Positions 25,317 to 33,665 of a DNA stretch of 64,000 nt are shown piece by piece. Within the stretch, counting starts at the first letter, position 1. Each line of letters starts with the position of its first letter. The DNA lies in NCBI GenBank assembly GCA_963756605.1, contig CAVWOT010000007.1, forward strand, positions 124,001-188,000. Reading direction: 5' to 3'. The position numbers and the translations under genes were made by a program. The notes beneath the pieces were generated by a model. That model was not told where the DNA came from, searched no databases, and saw nothing but the letters and a program-made list of their open reading frames with translations. The DNA is from Bog-159 sp963756605 (GTDB taxonomy: Bacteria; Acidobacteriota; Terriglobia; Bryobacterales; Bryobacteraceae).

Positions 25317-26498
25317 ATGAGCGATCGAGTTTACATCTTCGATACCACGCTGCGGGATGGCGAACAGTCGCCGGGCTGCAGCATGACCGTGCCGGAAAAG
25401 GTCCGGATGGCGCGCAAACTGGTGGAACTGGGCGTGGACATCCTGGAAGCGGGCTTCCCCATCGCCTCGGAGGGCGATTTCGACGCGGTGGACGCCATCA
25501 GCCGCGAATTCCCATGGGCGCAAGTGGCGGCGCTGGGGCGCGCCTGCACAATAGACGTGGAACGCGCCGCGCAATCGCTGCGGCACGCGCGCCGGCCGCG
25601 CATTCACACCTTCATCGCCACCAGCGATATCCATCTGCACTATAAGCTGAAGAAATCGCGCCAGCAGGTGCTCGATGAAGCCGTGGCCGCCGTCGAATTA
25701 GCGCGCCACTACGTCGACGATGTGGAGTTCTCGGCCGAAGACGGCGCGCGCACCGATCCCGACTATCTCGAACAGATCTCGCGCGCGGTGGTTGCGGCCG
25801 GCGCACGCACCGTTAACATTCCGGATACGGTCGGATATTCGGTGCCGTTCGAATATGCCGCGCTGATCGGCCGGATCGTGAACGCGCTGGGGGACTGCGC
25901 GGTGGTCAGCGTGCATTGCCATGACGACCTGGGCCTCGCCACGGCCAATTCCATCGCGGCCGTGGAAGCCGGAGCCCGCCAGATCGAGTGCACCATTAAC
26001 GGCATCGGCGAACGCGCCGGCAACACCGCGCTCGAAGAAGTCGTGATGCTGTTTAAGACCCGTCAGGACCGCCTGCCCTACGACACCGGCATCCGCACCG
26101 AGCATCTGTATTCCGCCAGCCAGTTGCTGGCCTCCATGATCACCTTCGGCCCGCAACCAAATAAGGCGATCGTGGGCCGCAACGCGTTCGCGCATGAAGC
26201 GGGCATTCATCAGGATGGCTATTTGAAAGAAAAGAGCACTTACGAGATCATGGACCCGCACTCGGTCGGCGTGCCGGAAAGCAAATTGGTCTTGGGCAAG
26301 CACAGCGGCCGTCACGCATTGAAGAAGCGTACCGAAGACCTGGGCTACGACCTGAGCAAGGAAGAGTTGCAATCGCTCTATGACCGCTTCACCGCCCTGG
26401 CCGACAACAAGAAGGGCCTCGTGGACGAAGAAATCATCGCCCTGATCGAGGCACGCGAGGAAGTACGCGAGCTAGCGATGAAAGTAGCGGCAGACTAA
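25317..26498 (+). CDS. leuA: 2-isopropylmalate synthase, short form without regulatory domain
   Basis: Condenses acetyl-CoA with 2-oxoisovalerate, the first step of leucine synthesis. The HMGL-like TIM barrel is complete: YIFDTTLRDGEQSPGCSMTV, EAGFPIASEGDF, FSAEDGARTDPDYL, TVNIPDTVGY, VSVHCHDDLGLATANS, CTINGIGERAGNTALEE. The following linker subdomains are present (GRNAFAHEAGIHQDGYLKEK, LGKHSGRHALKKR). The protein stops at 393 residues, whereas LeuA is usually about 500-560; the C-terminal leucine-binding regulatory domain is absent. A hairpin repeat starts directly at the stop codon, so truncation by that repeat is possible. Homocitrate or citramalate synthase activity cannot be excluded, but the leuBCD context favours LeuA. 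Confidence 0.92.
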   Translation: MSDRVYIFDTTLRDGEQSPGCSMTVPEKVRMARKLVELGVDILEAGFPIASEGDFDAVDAISREFPWAQVAALGRACTIDVERAAQSLRHARRPRIHTFIATSDIHLHYKLKKSRQQVLDEAVAAVELARHYVDDVEFSAEDGARTDPDYLEQISRAVVAAGARTVNIPDTVGYSVPFEYAALIGRIVNALGDCAVVSVHCHDDLGLATANSIAAVEAGARQIECTINGIGERAGNTALEEVVMLFKTRQDRLPYDTGIRTEHLYSASQLLASMITFGPQPNKAIVGRNAFAHEAGIHQDGYLKEKSTYEIMDPHSVGVPESKLVLGKHSGRHALKKRTEDLGYDLSKEELQSLYDRFTALADNKKGLVDEEIIALIEAREEVRELAMKVAAD

Positions 26499-26540
26499 GG
26501 AGGGCGGGCTTTAGCCGGCGCGGAGTTTAGGCTCCGCCTG
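26499..26540 (+). repeat. Mini-hairpin repeat, GGCTTTAGCC family, leuA-leuB gap
   Basis: Begins AGGAGGGCGGGCTTTAGCCG and continues GCGCGGAGTTTAGGCTCCGC. It contains hairpins GGC-TTTA-GCC and GGAG-TTTAGG-CTCC. Related copies are at 39806 and, inverted, at 47542-47584. It nearly fills the 51-base gap between leuA and leuB. Confidence 0.8.
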
Positions 26541-26549
26541 CTTCAATTC

Positions 26550-27635
26550 ATGGAACTCCATATCCTAGTCCTGCCGGGAGACGGCATAGGCGCCGAAGTA
26601 ACTACCGAAGCCGTGCGCGTACTCCATCAAGTAGCCGCTAGGTGGAATCACAAATTGCACTTAGCCGAAGGCTTGCTGGGTGGCATAGCAATCCATAAGA
26701 CCGGCACTCCGTTCCCGGAAGAAACCGCGCGCCTGGCGGCCGACGCCGACGCCACCCTTCTGGGCGCCGTGGGTCTCCCGGAGTTTGACAACTGCCCGCC
26801 GGAAAAGCGCCCGGAAAAGGGGCTGCTGGGAATCCGCAAAGCTCTGGGAGTTTTCGCCAATTTGCGCCCCGTGCGCACTTTCGCGGCGTTGCTCGATTCA
26901 TCGCCGCTGAAAAACGCGCTGGTCGAAGGCACGGACATGATTATCGTCCGCGAACTGACCGGCGGCATTTACTACGGTACGCCGCGCGGCATTACGGGAA
27001 GCGGCGCCGAAACGCGCGCTGTAAACACGATGACCTACACGCGCGCGGAAATCGAGCGCGTATCGCATATGGCATTTCACTTGGCGCGGACGCGCCGCGG
27101 GAAAGTCACTTCGGTGGATAAGTCGAACGTGCTGGAGAATTCCCAGTTATGGCGGCGGGTGGTAACTGAAATCGCCGCGGAGTATCCGGATGTGGCGCTC
27201 GATCACCTGCTGGTCGATAACTGCGCGATGCAGTTGATCCTGAATCCGCGCCGCTTCGACGTCGTACTGACGGAGAATATGTTCGGCGATATCCTCAGCG
27301 ACGAAGCCGCCGTGCTGGCCGGATCGATCGGCATGCTGCCTTCGGCGTCGCTCGGTGGCCGCAAGCCGTCGGGCGCATGGGTCGGTCTCTACGAACCGGT
27401 GCATGGTTCGGCGCCCGACATCGCCGGGCAGAATAAAGCGAACCCGCTCGGAGCCATCGGCTCCGTGGCGGCCATGTTGGAATACAGCTTTGGTTTGAAG
27501 GAAGAAGCCGCCCGCGTAAACTCCGCCATCGAAGCCGTACTGGGTAGCGGCCGGGTCACGGCGGACCTCAAACCATCGGGCGCGCCGGCCACCACCGAAC
27601 AGGTGGGTGAAGCCGTGTGCGCCTTTATCGGATAG
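26550..27635 (+). CDS. leuB: 3-isopropylmalate dehydrogenase
   Basis: Oxidative decarboxylation of 3-isopropylmalate with NAD. 361 residues, the family's normal length. Motifs: ILVLPGDGIGAEVTTEAVRV at the start, LLGAVGLPEFDN, IIVRELTGGIYYGTPRG (substrate loop), KVTSVDKSNVLENSQLWRRV (catalytic Lys), NMFGDILSDEAAVLAGSIGM (metal-binding Asp pair) and YEPVHGSAPDIAGQNKANP (NAD-binding). Second gene of the operon. Confidence 0.96.
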   Translation: MELHILVLPGDGIGAEVTTEAVRVLHQVAARWNHKLHLAEGLLGGIAIHKTGTPFPEETARLAADADATLLGAVGLPEFDNCPPEKRPEKGLLGIRKALGVFANLRPVRTFAALLDSSPLKNALVEGTDMIIVRELTGGIYYGTPRGITGSGAETRAVNTMTYTRAEIERVSHMAFHLARTRRGKVTSVDKSNVLENSQLWRRVVTEIAAEYPDVALDHLLVDNCAMQLILNPRRFDVVLTENMFGDILSDEAAVLAGSIGMLPSASLGGRKPSGAWVGLYEPVHGSAPDIAGQNKANPLGAIGSVAAMLEYSFGLKEEAARVNSAIEAVLGSGRVTADLKPSGAPATTEQVGEAVCAFIG

Positions 27636-27644
27636 GCCGGAGCT

Positions 27645-27775
27645 TACCGGCTGCCGGCCTATCTGGGTTCTGGGTCCTGGGTGCTGGGTTCTGGCAAACT
27701 CACCCCACACGGGAGAGCGTTTTGCCAGCACCTAGCACCTAGCACCCAGCACCCGTGATCGGCAGCCAGCACCCA
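27645..27775 (+). repeat. Heptamer repeats forming a long hairpin between leuB and leuC
   Basis: The left arm has degenerate TGGGTGC/TGGGTTC heptamers and ends CTGGCAAAC. The right arm reads TTTTGCCAGCACC, then TAGCACCTAGCACCCAGCACC. The arms pair (GGTGCTGGGTTCTGGCAAA with the complement of TTTTGCCAGCACCTAGCACC, with few mismatches) around a loop of about 20 bases. A similar heptamer run is at 49226-49254. Confidence 0.75.
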
Positions 27776-27785
27776 TAATAAAGTT

Positions 27786-29189
27786 ATGCCCCAACGCACT
27801 ATCATCGAAAAACTCTGGGACGCTCACGTGGTTCACGAAAAACCCGGCGTGCCCACGCTGCTCTACATCGATCTGCACCTGGTGCACGAAGTGACTTCGC
27901 CGCAGGCTTTTCAAGGCTTGCGCGAGCGCGGCCTGAAGGTGCGCCGGCCCGATCTGACCGTCGCCACCACCGATCACAGCACGCCGACCACGGACCCGTC
28001 GCTGCCCATTGTCGACGAGATCGCGGCCAAACAAGTCGCGCAGCTGGAAACCAACTGCCGCGATTTCGGAATCCGGTGTTATGGACGGCGCAGCGACCGC
28101 CAGGGGATCGTGCACGTCATCGGCCCCGAACTGGGTTTGACCCAACCGGGGATGACCGTGGTCTGCGGCGACAGTCACACGGCGACCCACGGGGCACTCG
28201 GCGCGCTGGCCTTCGGCATCGGCACCAGCGAAGTCGAGCACGTGCTGGCTACGCAATGCCTGCTGCAGCGCAAATCAAAAACGTTCGAGGTGCGCGTGGA
28301 TGGCGTGTTGCGTCCCGGCGTCACCGCCAAAGACATCATCCTGGCGCTGATCGCGCGCATCGGCGTGGGCGGCGGCACCGCCTCCATATTTGAATATCGC
28401 GGGCCGGCCATCCGCGCGCTCTCCATGGAAGAACGCATGACCGTGTGCAATATGTCGGTCGAAGGGGGCGCGCGGGCCGGCATGATCGCGCCGGACGACA
28501 CCACCTTCGAATACCTCGCCGGACGGCCGCATGCGCCGCGGGGCGCCGATTGGGACGCCGCGCTGACGCGCTGGAGACAGTTGCCGACTGACGAAGGTGC
28601 AGCTTATGATCGCTCAGTCACCATCGACGCGCAGGCGCTCGAACCAATGATCACCTACGGCACGAATCCCGGCATGGGTATGCCGATTACGGCGCATCTA
28701 CCCGAGCCTTCCCAGGTGGTCGATCCACTGCAGCGCGACTCGATTGCCAAGGCTCTGCGTTACATGGATCTGGAAGGCGGCAAACTGCTGCTGGGCCATC
28801 CGGTGAACGTGGTGTTCATCGGCAGTTGCACCAATTCGCGTATCTCCGATTTGCGCTCGGCCGCGGCGCTGCTCAAGGGGCGCAAAGTGAATCCGCATGT
28901 GCGCGTGATGGTGGTGCCCGGATCGCAACAGGTGAAGCGACAGGCGGAAGCCGAGGGGCTGCCGGAGATTTTCCGCGCCGCCGGCTGCGATTACCGCGAG
29001 CCCGGCTGTTCCATGTGCATCGCCATGAACGGCGATCAATTGCAGCCCGGCGAATACAGCGTTTCAACCAGCAATCGTAATTTCGAAGGCCGGCAGGGCA
29101 AGGGCGGACGCACTTTCCTGGCCAGTCCGCTGACCGCCGCGGCCGCCGCGCTCACTGGCGTGGTGACCGATGTGAGGACCCTTTTATGA
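27786..29189 (+). CDS. leuC: 3-isopropylmalate dehydratase large subunit
   Basis: Aconitase-family isomerase of 2- to 3-isopropylmalate, acting with LeuD. 467 residues. Fe-S cluster cysteines lie in VVFIGSCTNSRISDLRSAA and in CDYREPGCSMCIAMNGDQ. Other marks are VCGDSHTATHGALGALAFGI, IGTSEVEHVLATQCL and VSTSNRNFEGRQGKGGRTFL. Its 3' end overlaps leuD by four bases (ATGA), implying translational coupling. Confidence 0.97.
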   Translation: MPQRTIIEKLWDAHVVHEKPGVPTLLYIDLHLVHEVTSPQAFQGLRERGLKVRRPDLTVATTDHSTPTTDPSLPIVDEIAAKQVAQLETNCRDFGIRCYGRRSDRQGIVHVIGPELGLTQPGMTVVCGDSHTATHGALGALAFGIGTSEVEHVLATQCLLQRKSKTFEVRVDGVLRPGVTAKDIILALIARIGVGGGTASIFEYRGPAIRALSMEERMTVCNMSVEGGARAGMIAPDDTTFEYLAGRPHAPRGADWDAALTRWRQLPTDEGAAYDRSVTIDAQALEPMITYGTNPGMGMPITAHLPEPSQVVDPLQRDSIAKALRYMDLEGGKLLLGHPVNVVFIGSCTNSRISDLRSAAALLKGRKVNPHVRVMVVPGSQQVKRQAEAEGLPEIFRAAGCDYREPGCSMCIAMNGDQLQPGEYSVSTSNRNFEGRQGKGGRTFLASPLTAAAAALTGVVTDVRTLL

Positions 29190-29782
29190 CCTTCACCAGC
29201 CGTCTCGTACCGCTGCCAATTAACAACGTCGATACGGACCAGATCATCCCGGCGCGCTTCCTGAAGACCATCTCGAAGCAAGGACTCGACAAGCAACTGT
29301 TCCATGACTGGCGCTACGATGCGCAGGGCCATCCGAAGCCCGATTTCATCCTCAATCAACCGCGCGTGCAGGGCGCCCAGGCACTCCTTGCCGGTGACAA
29401 TTTCGGCTGCGGCAGTTCGCGCGAACATGCGCCGTGGGCGCTGACCCAGTTCGGATTCCGCGCGGTGATCAGCACCTCGTTCGCCGATATTTTCAAGCAG
29501 AATTCGCTGAAGAACGCGCTGCTGCCGATCGTGGTGCCCGCCGCCGCGCACGCCGCGCTGTTCGCCTTGGTGGATAGCGATCCGGATGTGGAAGTCACGG
29601 TGGATCTAGCGAGCCAAACGGTAACGCTGCCCGACGGCCGAAAGGTGGATTTCCCCATCGATCCGTTTTCCAAGCACTGTCTGCTGGAAGGCGTGGACGA
29701 ACTGGGGTACATCCTGAAAAACGAAGCCGCCATCGCGGCGTATGAAGCCGGACGGGTTGGTTCGATCAACACACTCATCTAG
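29186..29782 (+). CDS. leuD: 3-isopropylmalate dehydratase small subunit
   Basis: Swivelling subunit that completes the LeuC active site. 198 residues, the normal length of the bacterial form. Motifs: VDTDQIIPARFLKTISKQGL, FGCGSSREHAPWALTQFGFR, AVISTSFADIFKQNSLKNAL and a C-terminal FSKHCLLEGVDELGYILKN. Last gene of the leu operon. Confidence 0.96.
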   Translation: MTFTSRLVPLPINNVDTDQIIPARFLKTISKQGLDKQLFHDWRYDAQGHPKPDFILNQPRVQGAQALLAGDNFGCGSSREHAPWALTQFGFRAVISTSFADIFKQNSLKNALLPIVVPAAAHAALFALVDSDPDVEVTVDLASQTVTLPDGRKVDFPIDPFSKHCLLEGVDELGYILKNEAAIAAYEAGRVGSINTLI

Positions 29783-30125
29783 GTGCCGTCTTGTCTTTCT
29801 GTAATTGTAGGTTCTTAAGGATGGAGAGACCTTCGGCGATCGCTTCACTGTGAGTCAAAATGAACAGTGGAGGTTGTTGCTGTTATCCATCTTCATCGGG
29901 ATGTGCAATAGTTCCTGGGCACAAACCGCTAACGTCCCCTGTCTGCGCGCTTCAGGAGAACCAAAAAAGGTTCTCGAATTCTAAAGTTGCGGCTGAAGCA
30001 TTGGTATTGCACGAAGGCGATACTGCTCGCGAAAGGCGATGCCATACCAAGATGCGCCCACTTGTCATTTTCGGCGGAATGGGCCAAGTTCCGTGGGTGA
30101 CTCGCGGCGGTTGCGACATGCGCAA
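29783..30125. other. intergenic, no gene seen
   Basis: About 340 bases of lower GC after leuD. Open frames exist but show no family motif, and I see no structured terminator directly after the leuD stop. Confidence 0.4.
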
Positions 30126-30554
30126 CTAGGCCGCTGGACTAATTGTAATAGAAAGTGTTCTCTTCGAAGCTTGAAAGGCGGCCTCGATTTGGTCCAGGCG
30201 CGACGCGTGCGCCAAGTCCAACAGCCTGTCGACTTGAGGCGCGTTCCAGCCCAGCCGGCGGGCCAGATCGGTCTTTGCTATCCCCTCCTCGCGCATGGCT
30301 TGACAAAGGCGAACCTTGGCCTCAATCAATGCCGGCAGCGCCACCACATTCGCGCGCTTTCGCAGGCGTGACGGGTTGGGGATGTCGCGCCGAAAGTCCG
30401 TGTACAGCGCCAATGCGGTCTCTAGGGCGTCAGCGGCCCTCGCCAGAGCATCGCCCGCATCCGCTCCATATGTGTGAGCTTCCGGAATGTCGGGGAACGA
30501 AACCGGAACAGTACCGTTGCTGTCCTGTTCAAGACTTACCGGATACTGTAGCAT
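30126..30554 (-). CDS. hicB: HicB-type antitoxin, apparently orphaned
   Basis: 142 residues. The N-terminal HicB fold is MLQYPVSLEQDSNGTVPVSF, PDIPEAHTYGADAGDALARA. The C-terminal part is a helix-turn-helix (AKTDLARRLGWNAPQVDRLL, then DLAHASRLDQIEAAF), the form that represses its own operon. In intact systems HicB neutralises the HicA mRNA interferase. Here the HicA gene upstream on the same strand is reduced to a 24-codon scrap, so the antitoxin no longer has a toxin to neutralise at this locus; it may persist as a regulator or by chance. Confidence 0.82.
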   Translation of the reverse strand: MLQYPVSLEQDSNGTVPVSFPDIPEAHTYGADAGDALARAADALETALALYTDFRRDIPNPSRLRKRANVVALPALIEAKVRLCQAMREEGIAKTDLARRLGWNAPQVDRLLDLAHASRLDQIEAAFQASKRTLSITISPAA

Positions 30555-30561
30555 CCGTTCC

Positions 30562-30636
30562 TCACTTGAGACCTTTCCCGGTTCGAACGTGCAACCTTCG
30601 TCCAGTGAGCCAACGCCTGAACTGGGAGGCGGTCAC
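30562..30636 (-). pseudogene. hicA: Truncated, frameshifted hicA toxin
   Basis: GTG at 30636 reads VTASQFRRWLT and then, in the neighbouring frame, DEGCTFEPGK, which together match the start of HicA (QFRRWLxxxGCTFExGKG). A frameshift and a deletion of the remaining 35 or so codons, including the catalytic His region, leave a 24-codon frame ending 8 bases before hicB. Confidence 0.65.
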
Positions 30637-30720
30637 AATATATCATGCAACAACTCGTGCAGCCTCCAGGAAATTCCCGGCTACGTGGCCGGGCCCTCAA
30701 CACTGGTTAGCGGGCCGGAA

Positions 30721-31161
30721 CTACTCGGAAACCGGAATCGCTATGGCCGGTTCGGTGCTCGCACGCAGAGCCTTGTTCTTGACACTCCGGGTCACGCCAA
30801 ACGCGAATGATTCGCCCAGCGAACCGGCATCGAATGCCCGCACGACATAGGTGCCGTCAATGGTCTCGACGTCCAGAAAGTTGCGCCCGGATTCCCTCTC
30901 CGGCCTGGCAACCGCCATAAACGCCGCGCGGACTCCCTCGCCATCCAGGTGAATCACATGCATCGGCGACCCTTGCGCAAATTCCGTGCTCATCCAGATG
31001 GTGTACTGGCCTGGCTGCAACAGCGTATTACCCCAGTAGGCTGGCGCCGGCAGTTCGAAGTGGCCCCTCAGAACAGACTCTGCGCTGGCGGGAATTGTGG
31101 TTAAGCCCAGCGCCAAACCAACCAGCGCCAAGCCAATGGTTAACTGTTTCCGTGTGTTCAT
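30721..31161 (-). CDS. Exported protein of unknown function
   Basis: 146 residues with a signal peptide (LTIGLALVGLALGLTTIPAS, cut after AESA-like site SAES). The mature part (LRGHFELPAPAYWGNTLLQP, GQYTIWM, HVIHLDGEGV, TIDGTYVVRAFDAGSLGESF) is beta-rich and resembles small acidobacterial periplasmic proteins with an LPAGxY-type core, but I cannot name a family. It is divergent from the wHTH-TPR regulator across 160 bases. Confidence 0.75.
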   Translation of the reverse strand: MNTRKQLTIGLALVGLALGLTTIPASAESVLRGHFELPAPAYWGNTLLQPGQYTIWMSTEFAQGSPMHVIHLDGEGVRAAFMAVARPERESGRNFLDVETIDGTYVVRAFDAGSLGESFAFGVTRSVKNKALRASTEPAIAIPVSE

Positions 31162-31322
31162 AATTTTTCTCCTCTAAGTGAAATGAGCCTCTCCAGGCGA
31201 ACCCTTTAAGGCAGTTGCTTCGTCTTATCCATATGACGGGCGAACCCCAGGCGAAGTTTATCAGCAGGCCGTCAATTGATTGTGACGATGGAAATAACGT
31301 ATTAGAAAGGGTTTAACCGATC

Positions 31323-32684
31323 ATGTCATTTCCCGCGCCAAAATCTAAAGGTGCCAACCCCATGCTGCGCTTTGGACCTTTCGAGGTAGATTTAGACAAC
31401 CGTGAGTTGCGCAAGCACGGCATTCGCGTGAAGTTGCAGCGCAAGCCGTTTCAGATTCTGGAATTCCTTTCGCACCGGCCCGGCCAACTGGTGTTGCGCA
31501 CCGACCTCGCGCAACTGCTTTGGCCCGGCATGCACGTAAGTTTTGACCGCAGCCTGAATACCGCCGTGAACGCATTGCGCCGCGCTCTGGGCGACACCTC
31601 GCGCAATGCCCGTTATATCGAAACGCGTACGGGGCTCGGATACATTTTTCTGGCATCCGTAGAAGCGGCCGGTGGCGCGAACGCCGCACACGCGCAGGCC
31701 GGTATCCAGTTAGTGCACTCGAACGCGGCTGCCGCCGAAGCGCCGCAAGACTGCCTGAAGGGCCGGTATTTCTGCCACAAACTGACCGAAGAAGATTTGT
31801 ACAAAGGCGTGGCGCATTTCAACGCGGCTCTGGGACGCGATGCCAACTGCGCCTTCGCTTATGCCGGTCTGGCGGACGCGTATAGTTTGTCCGCATTGCT
31901 GAATATGGCCGCTCCCGGCGAGATTTATCCGCGCGCGAAAGAGATGGCCCTGAAAGCGCTCGCGGCACGGCAGGATCTGGGCGACTCGCATGCCGCACTT
32001 GCCACCATCAAGCGGCTGTTCGAATGGGATTGGGCCGGAGCGGAAGCGGAGTATCTGACCGCGCTGGTCTTAAGTTCCAACGCGGCGCTGATCCATCAAG
32101 CGTACGGCGCGCATCTGGCAGTTACTGGCAGAACCGAGGAAGCCCTGCGCGAGATGCGCCGGGCGGAGGAAATCGAACCATTATCGGGCATGGTGAATGT
32201 GGGTGTCGCATGGACCCTCTACGTGGCTCGCGATTTTCAAGGCGCGTCTGAGCAATGTTGGAAAATCCTGGCCATGGAGCCTAAGTTCGGCGCGGCGCAA
32301 TACACGCTGGGACTGGCGTACGCGCAGATGGGTCTGACCGAAGAGGCCATTGTAGAACTGGGAAACGCGCGCACCTGCACCGGAGATCAGCCGGCCGTGC
32401 TGGCCGCTTTGGCGCATGCGCTTGCGTGTGCCGGTAATGCGCGCGAAGCTGCCGAATTGCTCGGCGTGATCGAGACTCTCGCCCAGCGGCGGTATGTTTC
32501 GCCGTACTGGCTGGCGTTGATCCACACCGGCTTGGGAGACTCGCCCCGCGCGCTCGATTCTCTGGACCGGGCCCATGCGCAGCGGGATGTGTGGCTGCCC
32601 TGGCTGGGAGTGGACCCGCGCTTCGATTCCCTGCGCACGGAGCCGCGCGTCCGGGAGCTATTGCACAGCATACTGAGACCATAA
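31323..32684 (+). CDS. CadC-like winged-helix regulator with TPR repeats
   Basis: 453 residues. The N-terminal OmpR/PhoB-type winged helix spans residues 14-112: MLRFGPFEVDLDNRELRKHG, VKLQRKPFQILEFLSHRPGQ, SFDRSLNTAVNALRRALGDT, RYIETRTGLGYIFLA. The rest is tetratricopeptide repeats (AYAGLADAYSLSALL, HQAYGAHLAVTGRTEEALRE, AQYTLGLAYAQMGLTEEAIV, LAALAHALACAGNAREAAEL). No membrane helix is evident between the two parts, unlike CadC itself, so it is probably cytoplasmic. It is divergently placed next to an exported protein gene, which may be its target. A second start, at codon 14, is possible. Confidence 0.88.
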   Translation: MSFPAPKSKGANPMLRFGPFEVDLDNRELRKHGIRVKLQRKPFQILEFLSHRPGQLVLRTDLAQLLWPGMHVSFDRSLNTAVNALRRALGDTSRNARYIETRTGLGYIFLASVEAAGGANAAHAQAGIQLVHSNAAAAEAPQDCLKGRYFCHKLTEEDLYKGVAHFNAALGRDANCAFAYAGLADAYSLSALLNMAAPGEIYPRAKEMALKALAARQDLGDSHAALATIKRLFEWDWAGAEAEYLTALVLSSNAALIHQAYGAHLAVTGRTEEALREMRRAEEIEPLSGMVNVGVAWTLYVARDFQGASEQCWKILAMEPKFGAAQYTLGLAYAQMGLTEEAIVELGNARTCTGDQPAVLAALAHALACAGNAREAAELLGVIETLAQRRYVSPYWLALIHTGLGDSPRALDSLDRAHAQRDVWLPWLGVDPRFDSLRTEPRVRELLHSILRP

Positions 32685-32723
32685 GTCAGCCTGTCCCGGT
32701 GCGGCTGGTCGCAACCTGTTACA

Positions 32724-33665
32724 TTGCGGTCGATGGATGCGGTACAAATCTCGCATGTGACTAAAACCTTCGGCGCGGTAACCGCCGTCGACGACCTCTC
32801 TCTCACGGTCCCGGAAGGCTCGGTGTACGGCTTCATCGGTCCGAACGGTTCCGGCAAGACCACCACCATGCGCATGATTGCGAGCATCTTTTATCCCGAC
32901 CGGGGCGAGGTGTGGGTCTTCGGCAACCAGATGCGGGGCGCGCGCTCGGCGCTAATCGGCTATCTACCCGAAGAGCGCGGGCTATACCGCAAGATGGCTG
33001 TGGCGCCGATGCTCGAATTCTACGGCGAGCTGCGCAGCGGCCGCAAGGTCACCGCCGAGGTGGAAAGCTGGCTAAAACGGCTGGATCTCAGCAAGTGGGC
33101 CTCGCAAAAGGTACAAACCCTCAGCAAAGGAATGAGCCAGAAGGTACAGTTCATTGCCGCCGTGATTCCCGCGCCCAGGCTGCTGATCCTCGATGAGCCC
33201 TTCAGCGGTCTCGACCCGGTAAGCGCGGACGCCATCGGGTCCGCCATCCTCGATCTGCGCCGCGCGGGCGTCACCGTGATCCTCAGCACCCACGATATGG
33301 AAGTCGCCGAAAATATGTGCGACTACATCTGCATGATTTTCCGCGGGAAGAAAGTCCTGGATGGCACGCTCGCCTCCATCCAGGATCGATATGGAACCGA
33401 TACCATCCGCGTGGTGGCCGATGGGGGCATGCAGTTTCTCGATACCCTCCCGGACGTGGAGAGGATTCGCGATCTGGGACAGGTGCAGGAACTGCGCATG
33501 GCGCCCGCCTGCGACCCGCAGCAGGTACTGCAAACCCTGATCGGGCGCACCCGCATTCACAGCTTTTCGATTATGCGGCCGTCGCTGCACGACATTTTCG
33601 TGCGCATCGCCGGCCCGGAAGCTGCGCACGAAGAACATGCCCAACATGCCCAACAGTCTGCATAG
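32724..33665 (+). CDS. ABC transporter ATP-binding protein, NatA type
   Basis: Powers export by the downstream membrane protein. 313 residues. Walker A is GPNGSGKTTTM, signature LSKGMSQKVQFIAAV, Walker B LLILDEPFSGLDPVSADAIG, switch His in STHDMEVAENMC. The roughly 90-residue C-terminal extension (GTDTIRVVADGGM to the end) is the DUF4162-like tail common in NatA/CcmA-like exporters. The start may be codon 4 (MDAVQISHVTK). It overlaps the permease gene by 29 bases. Confidence 0.93.
   Translation: MRSMDAVQISHVTKTFGAVTAVDDLSLTVPEGSVYGFIGPNGSGKTTTMRMIASIFYPDRGEVWVFGNQMRGARSALIGYLPEERGLYRKMAVAPMLEFYGELRSGRKVTAEVESWLKRLDLSKWASQKVQTLSKGMSQKVQFIAAVIPAPRLLILDEPFSGLDPVSADAIGSAILDLRRAGVTVILSTHDMEVAENMCDYICMIFRGKKVLDGTLASIQDRYGTDTIRVVADGGMQFLDTLPDVERIRDLGQVQELRMAPACDPQQVLQTLIGRTRIHSFSIMRPSLHDIFVRIAGPEAAHEEHAQHAQQSA

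Noticed and set aside
30570..30600. CGGTTCGAAC motif suggesting a tRNA T-loop
   Set aside because: No acceptor or anticodon stems can be drawn around it, and the bases encode the HicA residues GCTFEPGK.
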